Part shown: piece after piece, positions 16,549 through 24,268 of the stretch
Layout: the number at the start of each line of letters is the position of its first letter
How positions within the stretch are numbered: position 1 is the stretch's first letter
Source: Parendozoicomonas sp. Alg238-R29
GTDB lineage: Bacteria; Pseudomonadota; Gammaproteobacteria; Pseudomonadales; Endozoicomonadaceae
Assembly: GCF_947331445.1 (NCBI RefSeq)
Contig: NZ_CAMZOG010000030.1
Coordinates: 1 to 48,078 of the forward strand
Length of the DNA: 48,078 nt
Reading direction: 5' to 3'
Program-made: the position numbers and the translations under genes
The notes under the pieces: model-generated
What the model was told of the DNA's origin: nothing
Seen by the model: the letters and a program-made list of their open reading frames with translations, nothing else
Databases searched by the model: none

Positions 16549-17346
16549 TTGTTGCAGCGTCCGGTAAACCTGATTCAGTTAAGTGACTGTCACTTGTTTG
16601 CAGACGAGTCCAGAGATCTTATTGGCATTCGAACCTGTCACTCGTTTGCCAATGTGGTTTCCATGATTAAAGATAGGGAGCCATCAATAGACCAGATCCT
16701 GGTCACTGGCGATATCTCACAGGATGACAGCCTCGAGTCTTACCAGTTCTGCCGGAAAGTCACTTCCACCCTGAAAGCTCCTTGCGCCTGGTTACGGGGC
16801 AATCATGACGAAATGGCTGTCATCAAAGAATCCGATAACAACTTTGCCAGCTTCTTTCCTGACCATATTCGCATTGGAAACTGGGTTGTGCTTATGCTGA
16901 ATACCCAGACAGACGGCGCCGTTTACGGAACCCTTTCTTCGGCAGAGCTCGACAAATTTGAAAGTCAGCTGGTTGCGTTTCAGGGGCATCCCATTCTTGT
17001 AGCCATGCATCACCACCCAGTACCGGTTGGAAGCCGCTGGATTGATGAAATTGCCCTTCGCAACAGTGAGGCGGTGCTGACCTTACTGAAAGGTTACCCT
17101 CAGGTTCAGACCATTATTCACGGCCATACCCACCAGGAACGGGACATTGATCATCAGGGAGTACGCATACTGGGAATCCCTTCAACCTGTGTCCAGTTCA
17201 AGCCTGAAGCCGAAGGCTTTGCCACCGATGATCTGCAGCCAGGTTACCGGAAGCTGAGACTCTATCCCGATGGCCAGATTGAGACAGAAGTTTACAGATT
17301 ACCGGCAGGAACCTGGATACCGGATAAATCCCAGCCAGGATATTGA
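16549..17346 (+). CDS. cpdA: CpdA, 3',5'-cyclic-AMP phosphodiesterase
   Basis: The 265-residue calcineurin-like metallophosphoesterase hydrolyses cAMP to AMP and so tunes CRP signalling. The metal-binding motifs are all present: LSDCHLF (D-x-H), VTGDISQDD, RGNHDE, AMHHHPVPVGS and IIHGHTHQERD. The predicted start is TTG at 16549; the adjacent TTG at 16552 is equally possible and no ATG precedes the first motif. Length is close to the E. coli enzyme (275). Confidence 0.93.
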   Translation: MLQRPVNLIQLSDCHLFADESRDLIGIRTCHSFANVVSMIKDREPSIDQILVTGDISQDDSLESYQFCRKVTSTLKAPCAWLRGNHDEMAVIKESDNNFASFFPDHIRIGNWVVLMLNTQTDGAVYGTLSSAELDKFESQLVAFQGHPILVAMHHHPVPVGSRWIDEIALRNSEAVLTLLKGYPQVQTIIHGHTHQERDIDHQGVRILGIPSTCVQFKPEAEGFATDDLQPGYRKLRLYPDGQIETEVYRLPAGTWIPDKSQPGY

Positions 17347-17481
17347 CGTTTTCCTGCGTTTAAAAACCGAGAGAAAACAGCACCTTAACTCTTATTCTGA
17401 TTAGGTATACCTAAGCTGCCCTCGTCCGTACCACTGTTTTCTAAAGTTGAAGTTGAGACAGTAGTACAAAGGACCTGGACC

Positions 17482-17718
17482 ATGCCTCGCGCAACCACAG
17501 ACTCTGAGAGTCTCTCACCCGATGACGGCCTGCCCGAAAGATTGGAGTTACGCCGTAAAAAATCCAATCAACAAAGGTGCAAGCGAAAAAGAGCACGCAG
17601 TATTCGCAAGGGTATCGAAACCTACTTTGAGCGTAAAAACCTTAAGGACGCGATTGGTGACGATTATGATGAAGAAGACTTTGATGATTTCGAAGAAGAT
17701 GACGACTGGTATCACTGA
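17482..17718 (+). CDS. PA3496-family small acidic-tail protein
   Basis: The 78-residue protein has a strongly basic middle (LRRKKSNQQRCKRKRARS), a helical KGIETYFERKNLKDAIGDDY core that resembles the PA3496 family (described as a putative envelope-integrity protein), and an Asp/Glu-rich C-terminus. No signal peptide or membrane segment is evident. The ATG is at 17482. A MITE copy starts just downstream. Assignment rests on the core similarity only. Confidence 0.65.
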   Translation: MPRATTDSESLSPDDGLPERLELRRKKSNQQRCKRKRARSIRKGIETYFERKNLKDAIGDDYDEEDFDDFEEDDDWYH

Positions 17719-17735
17719 TGCCAGTCATCTGCAAG

Positions 17736-17885
17736 CTTAGGTTCTGTTGACCTTAGGTTCTGTTGACATAGCTTTATCGAACCCAGCATTCGCAATGCGC
17801 TTTTACAGGTAGGCACAACACCGCCAGAATACCGGTTGCCTTTCAAGGGATGTAAAAGTGCTTGTGAATACCCTTCGGGTGACAT
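17736..17885. mobile_element. MITE-related copy, degenerate
   Basis: Contains CGAACCCAGCATTCGCAATG and GAATACCGGTTGCCTTTCAA followed by CCCTTCGGGTGACAT, all shared with the inner parts of the complete MITE at 9476-9647. The left part carries a 16-base duplication (CTTAGGTTCTGTTGAC, twice at 17736-17767). The right terminal repeat is missing; the sequence runs straight into the TAG stop of the esterase on the other strand. Confidence 0.7.
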
Positions 17886-18680
17886 CTAATCAATAGAGCT
17901 CAGAAAACGTTCAACGATACCGTTAAACAGGTCTGGTTTTTCTGCATGCAACCAATGCCCTGTACCGGTCATCACTTTGAGGCTTGCCTTAGGGTAGTGC
18001 TGATCAATAACAGGCTTGTGCTCTGCCAGTAAGTAATCTGATTCACTTCCTTTCACAAACAACACCGGATTAGCAAATGGGCTGCTGCCAAACGCCGGAG
18101 TCGCACGAATTGCCTCATAGTTCTCCAGCAATGCAGCAGCATTGATGCGCCAGACAAACCGCCCCTCTTTATCCCGCATAAGATTTTTAATCAGCAGCTG
18201 ACGAACGCCTGATTCCTGAATATATGCAGCAAACTGTTTATCGGCATCAATCCTGGAGCAAGCTTTCTCTGGGTTGTAGTTCCGCAGAGCATTCAACACG
18301 TTGTCATGCCCAGGCAGATAGTCCACCGGAGCAATATCACCCACCACCAGTGCCGCAACCTTCTCCGGAGCAATGGCAGCCATTTGCATCGCCACCTTTC
18401 CTCCCATGGAGTGACCTAACACAACAGCTTTTTCGATACTCAGATGCTCCATCAGCCTGAACACATCTTCTGCCATTACGGGATAAGTCATAGACATATC
18501 ATGAAAGGAACGACCATGATTTCTTAAATCAGCAGTAATCACCCAGCGGGTTTCAGCTACCCTGCGGGCTGTTGGCGAAAGGTTATCCATACTGCCAAAC
18601 AGCCCATGAAGAATAATCACAGGGAACTTTGCCCCTTTACTGCCGTACTCGCGAAAGTTCAGCACACTCTGACCCGACAT
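17886..18680 (-). CDS. ybfF: YbfF-like esterase (alpha/beta hydrolase)
   Basis: The 264-residue protein has the YbfF layout: PVIILHGLFGSMDNL (oxyanion His-Gly) near the N-terminus, DLRNHGRSFH, the nucleophile elbow VLGHSMGGKVAMQ, and GTGHWLHAEKPDLF with the catalytic His near the C-terminus. It is a cytoplasmic acyl-CoA or ester thioesterase; the physiological substrate is not settled. The frame is open further upstream to 18728, but the ATG at 18680 (MSGQSVLNFREYG) matches the family start. The stop codon abuts the degenerate MITE copy. Confidence 0.88.
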   Translation of the reverse strand: MSGQSVLNFREYGSKGAKFPVIILHGLFGSMDNLSPTARRVAETRWVITADLRNHGRSFHDMSMTYPVMAEDVFRLMEHLSIEKAVVLGHSMGGKVAMQMAAIAPEKVAALVVGDIAPVDYLPGHDNVLNALRNYNPEKACSRIDADKQFAAYIQESGVRQLLIKNLMRDKEGRFVWRINAAALLENYEAIRATPAFGSSPFANPVLFVKGSESDYLLAEHKPVIDQHYPKASLKVMTGTGHWLHAEKPDLFNGIVERFLSSID

Positions 18681-18823
18681 TTTCAAACCACTGTTATTTC
18701 TGTTCTGGCAACAATATCTGCTCTGCAACTATCCTGAAACCAGTTTTTCTGGCAACACCCTCTATTCTTACAACTCATGTCTTTAATACGAAAAATACCA
18801 ATTAATAATTCGGGAGACTTTTC

Positions 18824-20122
18824 ATGACCATCGGACCTGCTAACAGCACGCCCTCTGGCTCGGACAACGCATCTCCTTCCCTCTGGCAACGCTGGAACAA
18901 CCTTCCTGTCTGGTCACAAATCATCGTGGGTATGACCCTTGGCCTGATTGTTGGTGCATGTCTTGGCCCTCAAGCCCAGCAGCTCAAACCTATAGGCACA
19001 CTGTTTGTTAACGCTATAAAAATGCTGATTGTGCCGTTGGTGTTCTGCTCTCTGGTTGTAGGAGTTACATCAATGGAGAACACCACCAAGATGGGGCGCA
19101 TAGGTTTGAAAACCATGGCCTTTTACATCCTGACAACAGCAATAGCGATAACCCTTGGTTTACTGTTCGGCTATATCATTGAACCTGGTGCCAACCTTAA
19201 TCTAGTCGCGCAGCAACCAGCCGCCGCTCAGGAAACACCATCTCTGGTTAACACCATTATTGACCTTATTCCCCAGAATCCCGTTCAGTCCATGGCCAAG
19301 GGCGATATTCTGCAGATTATTATCTTTGCCCTTGCTTTGGGAATAGCTCTCACAGCAACAGGAGAAAAGGGCAAACCGGCCATCGCAGTATTCGCAGGTC
19401 TTGCAGAAGCCATGTATAAACTCACCGGAATAGTGATGAAGTTTGCCCCCTACGGAGTATTCGGGCTTATGGCCTGGCTGGCAGGAGCTTATGGGCTGGA
19501 TGTTCTGTTACCGCTGCTTAAAGTGATTGTGGCGGTCTACATCGCCTGCCTGCTGCACCTGTACGGGTTCTACGCGATCTGTTTGAAATCTTTGGGGAAA
19601 CTCAGTCCGGTTCGTTTTTTTAAAGTGGTTTTCGACGCTCAAATTATTGCCTTCACTACATCCAGCAGCGCAGGAACACTACCTGTGAGCTTACGGTGTT
19701 CGCAAAGGCTGGGAGCCCCTATGTCCACATCCAGCTTCATTCTTCCCCTTGGAGCCACCATTAATATGGATGGCACTGCTCTATATCAGGGCGTTACCGC
19801 GTTGTTCGTTGCTCAAGCTTATGGCGTGGACCTGGAGACAGCAGATTATCTCACCATTATTGCTACAGCCACTCTTGCCTCTATCGGCACAGCAGGTATC
19901 CCTGGCGGTGGACTGATCATGCTGACTCTGGTTCTTACAACAGTTGGCCTGCCTGTTGAAGGTGTTGCCCTGATTGCCGGTATAGACAGAATACTCGACA
20001 TGGCTCGTACAACTGTAAATATCACTGGCGATATTATGGTGAATATTCTTGTGTCAAAAAGTGAGGGGGAGCTGGATCTTGACGTGTTTGAAGGTTCGAA
20101 GAAGGCTGACATAGCAGCCTAA
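18824..20122 (+). CDS. Dicarboxylate/amino acid:cation symporter (DAACS family)
   Basis: The 432-residue inner-membrane protein is a GltP/DctA-type elevator transporter that takes up C4-dicarboxylates or acidic amino acids with Na+ or H+. Signatures are the HP1 serine-rich tip TTSSSAGTLPVSL, the SFILPLGATINMDGTALYQG helix-7 block, the HP2 GTAGIPGGGLIMLTLVL and the helix-8 DRILDMARTTVNITGD substrate-binding region. Substrate choice cannot be fixed by eye. The ATG is preceded by CGGGAGAC. It is followed by a hairpin and a MITE end. Confidence 0.93.
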   Translation: MTIGPANSTPSGSDNASPSLWQRWNNLPVWSQIIVGMTLGLIVGACLGPQAQQLKPIGTLFVNAIKMLIVPLVFCSLVVGVTSMENTTKMGRIGLKTMAFYILTTAIAITLGLLFGYIIEPGANLNLVAQQPAAAQETPSLVNTIIDLIPQNPVQSMAKGDILQIIIFALALGIALTATGEKGKPAIAVFAGLAEAMYKLTGIVMKFAPYGVFGLMAWLAGAYGLDVLLPLLKVIVAVYIACLLHLYGFYAICLKSLGKLSPVRFFKVVFDAQIIAFTTSSSAGTLPVSLRCSQRLGAPMSTSSFILPLGATINMDGTALYQGVTALFVAQAYGVDLETADYLTIIATATLASIGTAGIPGGGLIMLTLVLTTVGLPVEGVALIAGIDRILDMARTTVNITGDIMVNILVSKSEGELDLDVFEGSKKADIAA

Positions 20123-20148
20123 TTATTTTCCTCAACAAACTTAACTAC

Positions 20149-20174
20149 GGCTCCTGTATTTTGGAGCCAATATC
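20149..20174 (+). terminator. Probable terminator after the symporter
   Basis: GGCTCC pairs with GGAGCC across an eight-base loop, followed within six bases by a T-rich run. Confidence 0.55.
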
Positions 20175-20209
20175 TTTTTCTAACTCCCAAAATTCTACGA
20201 CTTTCTAAC

Positions 20210-20260
20210 ACCTAGCGGCTTTCAGCGCCACTGAGTCGTATGCTTAATTGAGAACGCCCC
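20210..20260. mobile_element. MITE end fragment
   Basis: The 35 bases from CGCCACTGAGTCG to GAACGCCCC are the exact inverse of the MITE end at 2890-2924, and TA follows directly. The opposite end of the element is not recognisable upstream. Confidence 0.6.
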
Positions 20261-20454
20261 TAATTATCTTTATCCCCACCGAAAGGACGAATATCAAGGA
20301 GGTTCACAGTGCATACCAAATAAATATCTCTTTGATGACCGTGGTTCACCGCCTATCTACCTGAGAAAACAATATCGCTCAGTAACTTCAGACTTGTTTC
20401 TGATGGCCGATACCCACTTTTTGCAGGGTATTGATTCCATCAGGTTTTCTCTTC

Positions 20455-22263
20455 ATGTTTCGCCGAATTTTATTTTCAGTAATCACACTGCTGCTTATTT
20501 TCAGTTTTCTGTTTCACCCGGATATCCTGACCATTATTGCGGGCATATCCATGTTCCTGTTCGGTATGCTCTGTCTGGAACAAGGCTTTCGCCAGGCCAG
20601 TGGTGGCCTGTTGTCATCAATTTTATCCAGAACTACTAAAAACCGCTGGAGCAGCTACCTTACGGGTACACTTTCTACCAGTATCCTGCAATCCAGTTCT
20701 CTGAGTTCAGTTATCACTGTTTCTTTTGTCAGCACAGGTTTGGTCAGTCTCAGCGCAGGTATTGCCCTTGTAGCTGGAGCCGGGCTGGGCTCAACCGTGG
20801 GAACCTGGTTGATGGCTGCATTTGGTATGAAAGTGGCAATCAGTCACTACGCCATGCCACTTTTGGTGATGGGAACCCTGCTGCAGCTACAAAACAACCA
20901 TCGTTCAAAAGGTACTGGCTACGTTCTGTTGGGTATCGGCTTCCTCTTTCTTGGAATTCATTACATACGTGAAGGTATGGCGGATACCGGAGATCTCTCA
21001 CTACTGACCACAAATTATGGTCTTCTGGGTGGAGTGATGATGGGCATGCTGCTTACTGTACTTATGCAGTCCAGCCATGCTCTGTTGGTTCTGGTTATTG
21101 CTGCCATGGCCAACGGTCTGATTAATTTCGAACAATCCCTGGCTCTCTGTATTGGCACAAATATTGGCACCACTGCGACCGCCGCTTTGGCCGCCATCAG
21201 TGCCAGCAGTAACGGTCGTCGACTTGCCTTGGGTAATGTTATTTTCAAACTGGCAGCCATGCTGGCGATTCTGCCTACATTGCCAATATGGCAAAGTATT
21301 TTGCTTCAGATTTCTAACATTATCGGAATCAGCGACTCACCTATGCTGCAGTTAGCGTTGTTCCACAGTCTGTTCAACATTGTTGGAGCAATGCTGGTTC
21401 TTCCTTTTCTCAGCCCGTTGGCACAGGTTCTTAGCCAACTTTTCAGAGATAACTCTGAAAATACTGATCTCGATATTCCCCTCCCCGGCAAAGAACCCGC
21501 CAAAGCAAAGTTACTGATTCCTGCCGCACTGGAACATCCTGACGCAGCTCTGATCGCACTTCAAAATGAAACCAGCCGACTTTATCGCCGTACGGTGGCA
21601 CTCATTGGTTTCGGGCTTTATATCGGTGATGATCTTCTGCACCCGGATGATGAGGCCCCATTACCAGAATCTGTACCTCCCTGGCCCAACTGGCGGGTTG
21701 GAAAGCTCTACAAGCTTCAGGTGCGTGGCATTCATGATGATATCTGCCATTTTTGCGACCAGCTGGAACCTAAAGTTGGCCCTGACCAGAAAGCCAGCAT
21801 TCTTGCAATAAGAACCGCCTGTGATAATTTTACTTCAGCTATCAAACACCTTCGTCTTTTACAGAAAAGCCTTCGCAAGCATATTCGAACCGATACACCG
21901 CCCGTGCGAAAACATTACTGGTTGCTGCGAAGCAGAATAGTCACAACTCTTCGCCGCATACGCTCACTGTCGTTGGAAAACAAAGAAGATATCGCTAAAG
22001 CTATCAGCGCCTTAAAGAAAGATATCTACCGACAGGATTTGTTAACTGGAGATTCTCTGGGAACGCTTCTCAAAGATGGGCAAACCAGTGCTTCACACAC
22101 AACATCCATGATTAACGACAATGGAACAGCACATGACATCTGCAACAGCTTGATAGACGGCGCTGTCATTTTGATGCTGCAAGGTCAGGGGACAATTCTG
22201 CAACAAAACCAGGATTCAAAAGCAAACAAAACCATTACACCTATCTGGAGTACACGGCTCTAG
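20455..22263 (+). CDS. Na/Pi cotransporter family protein
   Basis: The 602-residue protein has the two inverted Na/Pi-cotransporter repeats, each with a QSSS-type motif: TSILQSSSLSSVITVSFV near residue 80 and LTVLMQSSHALLVLVIAAM near residue 205, plus the CIGTNIGTTATAALAA block. About eight to ten membrane helices are followed, after residue 330, by a soluble PhoU-like helical region. It would import or export phosphate with Na+. The frame opens at a TTG at 20431, but the ATG at 20455 (MFRRILFSVITLLL) gives a proper first membrane segment. It is followed by the DUF4202 gene. Confidence 0.9.
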   Translation: MFRRILFSVITLLLIFSFLFHPDILTIIAGISMFLFGMLCLEQGFRQASGGLLSSILSRTTKNRWSSYLTGTLSTSILQSSSLSSVITVSFVSTGLVSLSAGIALVAGAGLGSTVGTWLMAAFGMKVAISHYAMPLLVMGTLLQLQNNHRSKGTGYVLLGIGFLFLGIHYIREGMADTGDLSLLTTNYGLLGGVMMGMLLTVLMQSSHALLVLVIAAMANGLINFEQSLALCIGTNIGTTATAALAAISASSNGRRLALGNVIFKLAAMLAILPTLPIWQSILLQISNIIGISDSPMLQLALFHSLFNIVGAMLVLPFLSPLAQVLSQLFRDNSENTDLDIPLPGKEPAKAKLLIPAALEHPDAALIALQNETSRLYRRTVALIGFGLYIGDDLLHPDDEAPLPESVPPWPNWRVGKLYKLQVRGIHDDICHFCDQLEPKVGPDQKASILAIRTACDNFTSAIKHLRLLQKSLRKHIRTDTPPVRKHYWLLRSRIVTTLRRIRSLSLENKEDIAKAISALKKDIYRQDLLTGDSLGTLLKDGQTSASHTTSMINDNGTAHDICNSLIDGAVILMLQGQGTILQQNQDSKANKTITPIWSTRL

Positions 22264-22312
22264 ATATTTACAGACAAACGCTGTAAAACCGCTTACATCA
22301 ACAACAAACAGA

Positions 22313-22888
22313 GTGTCAGATATGTCTCGACTTCAAAAAGTAATCCAGTCTATTGATGCTCTCCACGCCCAAGACCCAAAGCAAGTCGACGGCAAGGCCG
22401 AAGAACTGATTTATGCAGAAAATTGCAGTCGCTGGCAGGAAACTTTATATCCCGAAGCTTCTGAGGAGCTGGTCATCGCAGTTCGCAGCCAGCATCTTTG
22501 CCGATGGGAAATTCCTCGCTCAGACTTTCCTATGGACAGAACCGGATACCTGAAATGGCGCACAGCCTTAGGCAAACTCCATGCGGATAAGGCTGTGCAG
22601 GTTATGACTGAACAGGGCTATAACTCTGATAGCTGTGATCGCACAGCAGCCATCATCCGCAAGCAAGGAATCAAAAGAAATGAAGAGGCGCAGGCACTGG
22701 AAGATTGCGCCTGTCTAGTGTTTATTGAAACAGGTTTCTTATCGTTTGCTGCCAAGCATTCCGAAGAAAAGATCATCAGTATTGTGCAGAAAACCTGGGC
22801 AAAGATGTCTGAAAGAGCCCAGCAGGCCGCTTTAAAGCTGACACTGCCAGAACAAGCACTGACTATGTTGCAAAAGGCATTGGCCTGA
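22313..22888 (+). CDS. DUF4202 domain-containing protein
   Basis: The 191-residue soluble protein matches DUF4202, a family of unknown function, with AVRSQHLCRWEIPRSDFPM near residue 57, GYLKWRTALGKLHAD, and EDCACLVFIETGF near residue 128. These conserved His, Arg and Asp residues suggest a metal-dependent HD-like enzyme, but this is inference. Start is GTG at 22313 or ATG at 22322. It follows the Na/Pi cotransporter by 49 bases and overlaps the 3' end of the convergent kinase gene by 26 bases. Confidence 0.85.
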   Translation: MSDMSRLQKVIQSIDALHAQDPKQVDGKAEELIYAENCSRWQETLYPEASEELVIAVRSQHLCRWEIPRSDFPMDRTGYLKWRTALGKLHADKAVQVMTEQGYNSDSCDRTAAIIRKQGIKRNEEAQALEDCACLVFIETGFLSFAAKHSEEKIISIVQKTWAKMSERAQQAALKLTLPEQALTMLQKALA

Positions 22889-24020
22889 CTGAGGAGCTGT
22901 TAATGCTGGCCAGCTGTGTAACACACTCAGTAATTGTTAGCCGTGCAACGTAGTTTATAGCCATAACCTTGCGGGCCAGTTGCAGCAGTGCCCGCAGTTC
23001 TTCTTTCCCCTCAGGACTATCTTCAACCCGGCAATATGCCACCGTTTGATCTGCAAAAGGCAAGCTTTGCTCTCGTTTGGTTCGCTGAGTCAATCTACCA
23101 GTAATTTCTTCAACTTCACTGGTCTGATTGGGAACAGGAGCTGACATGAAACGGCGAATATGAGTTCTGGTCTCCTTCTCATCTGTCCGATCAAAATAAT
23201 CGACCATAAAACGAATCATAAATCCAATCGACCAAAGGTCATGGCTGGTCATGCAGATGTCTCTCTTTACATAATCGACTCCTGCAAAGGTTTCACAAAG
23301 CAGGTTTCGCTGACTCCACCAGAACGTCGAAATCTCTGGTGCACAATTACTGGATGCAGGTCTAGTATCCAAAGTCTGTCCTGCTTTTCTTGTCTGGCCC
23401 ATATCGGTAATAGCCAGTTTCAAGCCATGTTTTTGGCTTTGAAACAGAATATTTTCTACCTTTATGTCACCGTGTACCCAACCATGCTCATGCATCCATG
23501 ACAATCCGGCACAAACAGACTTCGACCACTGACATATCTCTTTAGCACTGTACGGATTGGCCTCCATATAGTCAGCCATATCTCCGTCGTACAGCGGCAT
23601 CACTTCAACCAGTCCGTACTTTTCCGTACTGACCATACAGAACATGGATACAATATTTTCGTGAGCTACCATATTCGCATAGAGTTGACTGTCCCGCTCT
23701 AGCTCTTTGGCTACCCACTTACTATCTATAGAACCTATCATAGAACGGGGAATTCTTACGGCAAGAGCGGGTTCACAACAGTTCAGTTTGCAAACTCGAA
23801 AATTCAACCCCACTCCCTTATCCCCTTCCTGCTCAGGGGCAAGCTTGTCAATTTCAGTGCGCAGAAAAGTATGGTCACTTGTTCTCACCCAGGGAAAGCG
23901 ACCAAAAGCTATTTGGCGTGGTGCAGTTTCGGATAGCGACGTCTGAACCTGATCGCTTTGTATCCCAGAGTCATCTATAGCACTGCCAAGAGCTGAGCTA
24001 CTGCCAAGAGCTGTATTCAT
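22863..24020 (-). CDS. Eukaryotic-type Ser/Thr protein kinase domain protein
   Basis: The 385-residue protein has a kinase fold: the catalytic loop WVHGDIKVENILF (H183, D185, K187, N190), a DMG in place of DFG at 206-208, and CAPEI as the APE motif at 226-230. The strand-3 lysine motif appears as LAVRIPR, with Arg89 where the ATP-anchoring lysine is expected, and no clear glycine loop is seen, so activity is uncertain. No membrane segment, signal peptide or PASTA domain is present. The gene is divergent from the RING/TRAF-like gene, and both look host-related. Its C-terminus overlaps the convergent DUF4202 gene. Confidence 0.82.
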   Translation of the reverse strand: MNTALGSSSALGSAIDDSGIQSDQVQTSLSETAPRQIAFGRFPWVRTSDHTFLRTEIDKLAPEQEGDKGVGLNFRVCKLNCCEPALAVRIPRSMIGSIDSKWVAKELERDSQLYANMVAHENIVSMFCMVSTEKYGLVEVMPLYDGDMADYMEANPYSAKEICQWSKSVCAGLSWMHEHGWVHGDIKVENILFQSQKHGLKLAITDMGQTRKAGQTLDTRPASSNCAPEISTFWWSQRNLLCETFAGVDYVKRDICMTSHDLWSIGFMIRFMVDYFDRTDEKETRTHIRRFMSAPVPNQTSEVEEITGRLTQRTKREQSLPFADQTVAYCRVEDSPEGKEELRALLQLARKVMAINYVARLTITECVTQLASINSSSVRPMPFAT

Positions 24021-24268
24021 GATGTGTGATATTTTCCTTCTGAAAAAAGCTTAGACAGCAAAAGGCTTCAGAATTTGGTCACGATAGCTGACAAAACCGC
24101 AAGTCAATCCAACATAACGCTTGCCCCCAAAAGCAATAGATTCACCCAGAAAGAGTAAGGCACAATATTCGCGTTTGATTCCTGACTTTCAGCTCCTCAT
24201 TTCATTTGAAACAACTCTTTCTTGTCTATACTCCCCCCGACTTTTGCGACGAGCATCAGGCAAAGAGA
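24021..24268. other. Divergent promoter region between kinase and RING/TRAF-like gene
   Basis: 248 bases. Contains a good plus-strand promoter candidate (listed separately). No operator was recognised. Confidence 0.4.
24206..24232 (+). promoter_or_regulatory. Candidate sigma-70 promoter for the RING/TRAF-like gene
   Basis: TTGAAA (24206-24211) and TATACT (24227-24232) with a 15-base spacer, 37 bases before the ATG at 24269. The spacer is a little short. Its position argues against the upstream TTG start at 24206. Confidence 0.45.

Larger units (their letters stand above)
20123..20454. other. Intergenic region between symporter and Na/Pi cotransporter
   Basis: 332 bases holding the symporter terminator and a MITE end. 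The rest, 20261-20454, contains an isolated AAGGAGG (20299-20305) but no supported gene follows it (the next ATG-like start is quickly stopped), so it may be a scar. Confidence 0.4.
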
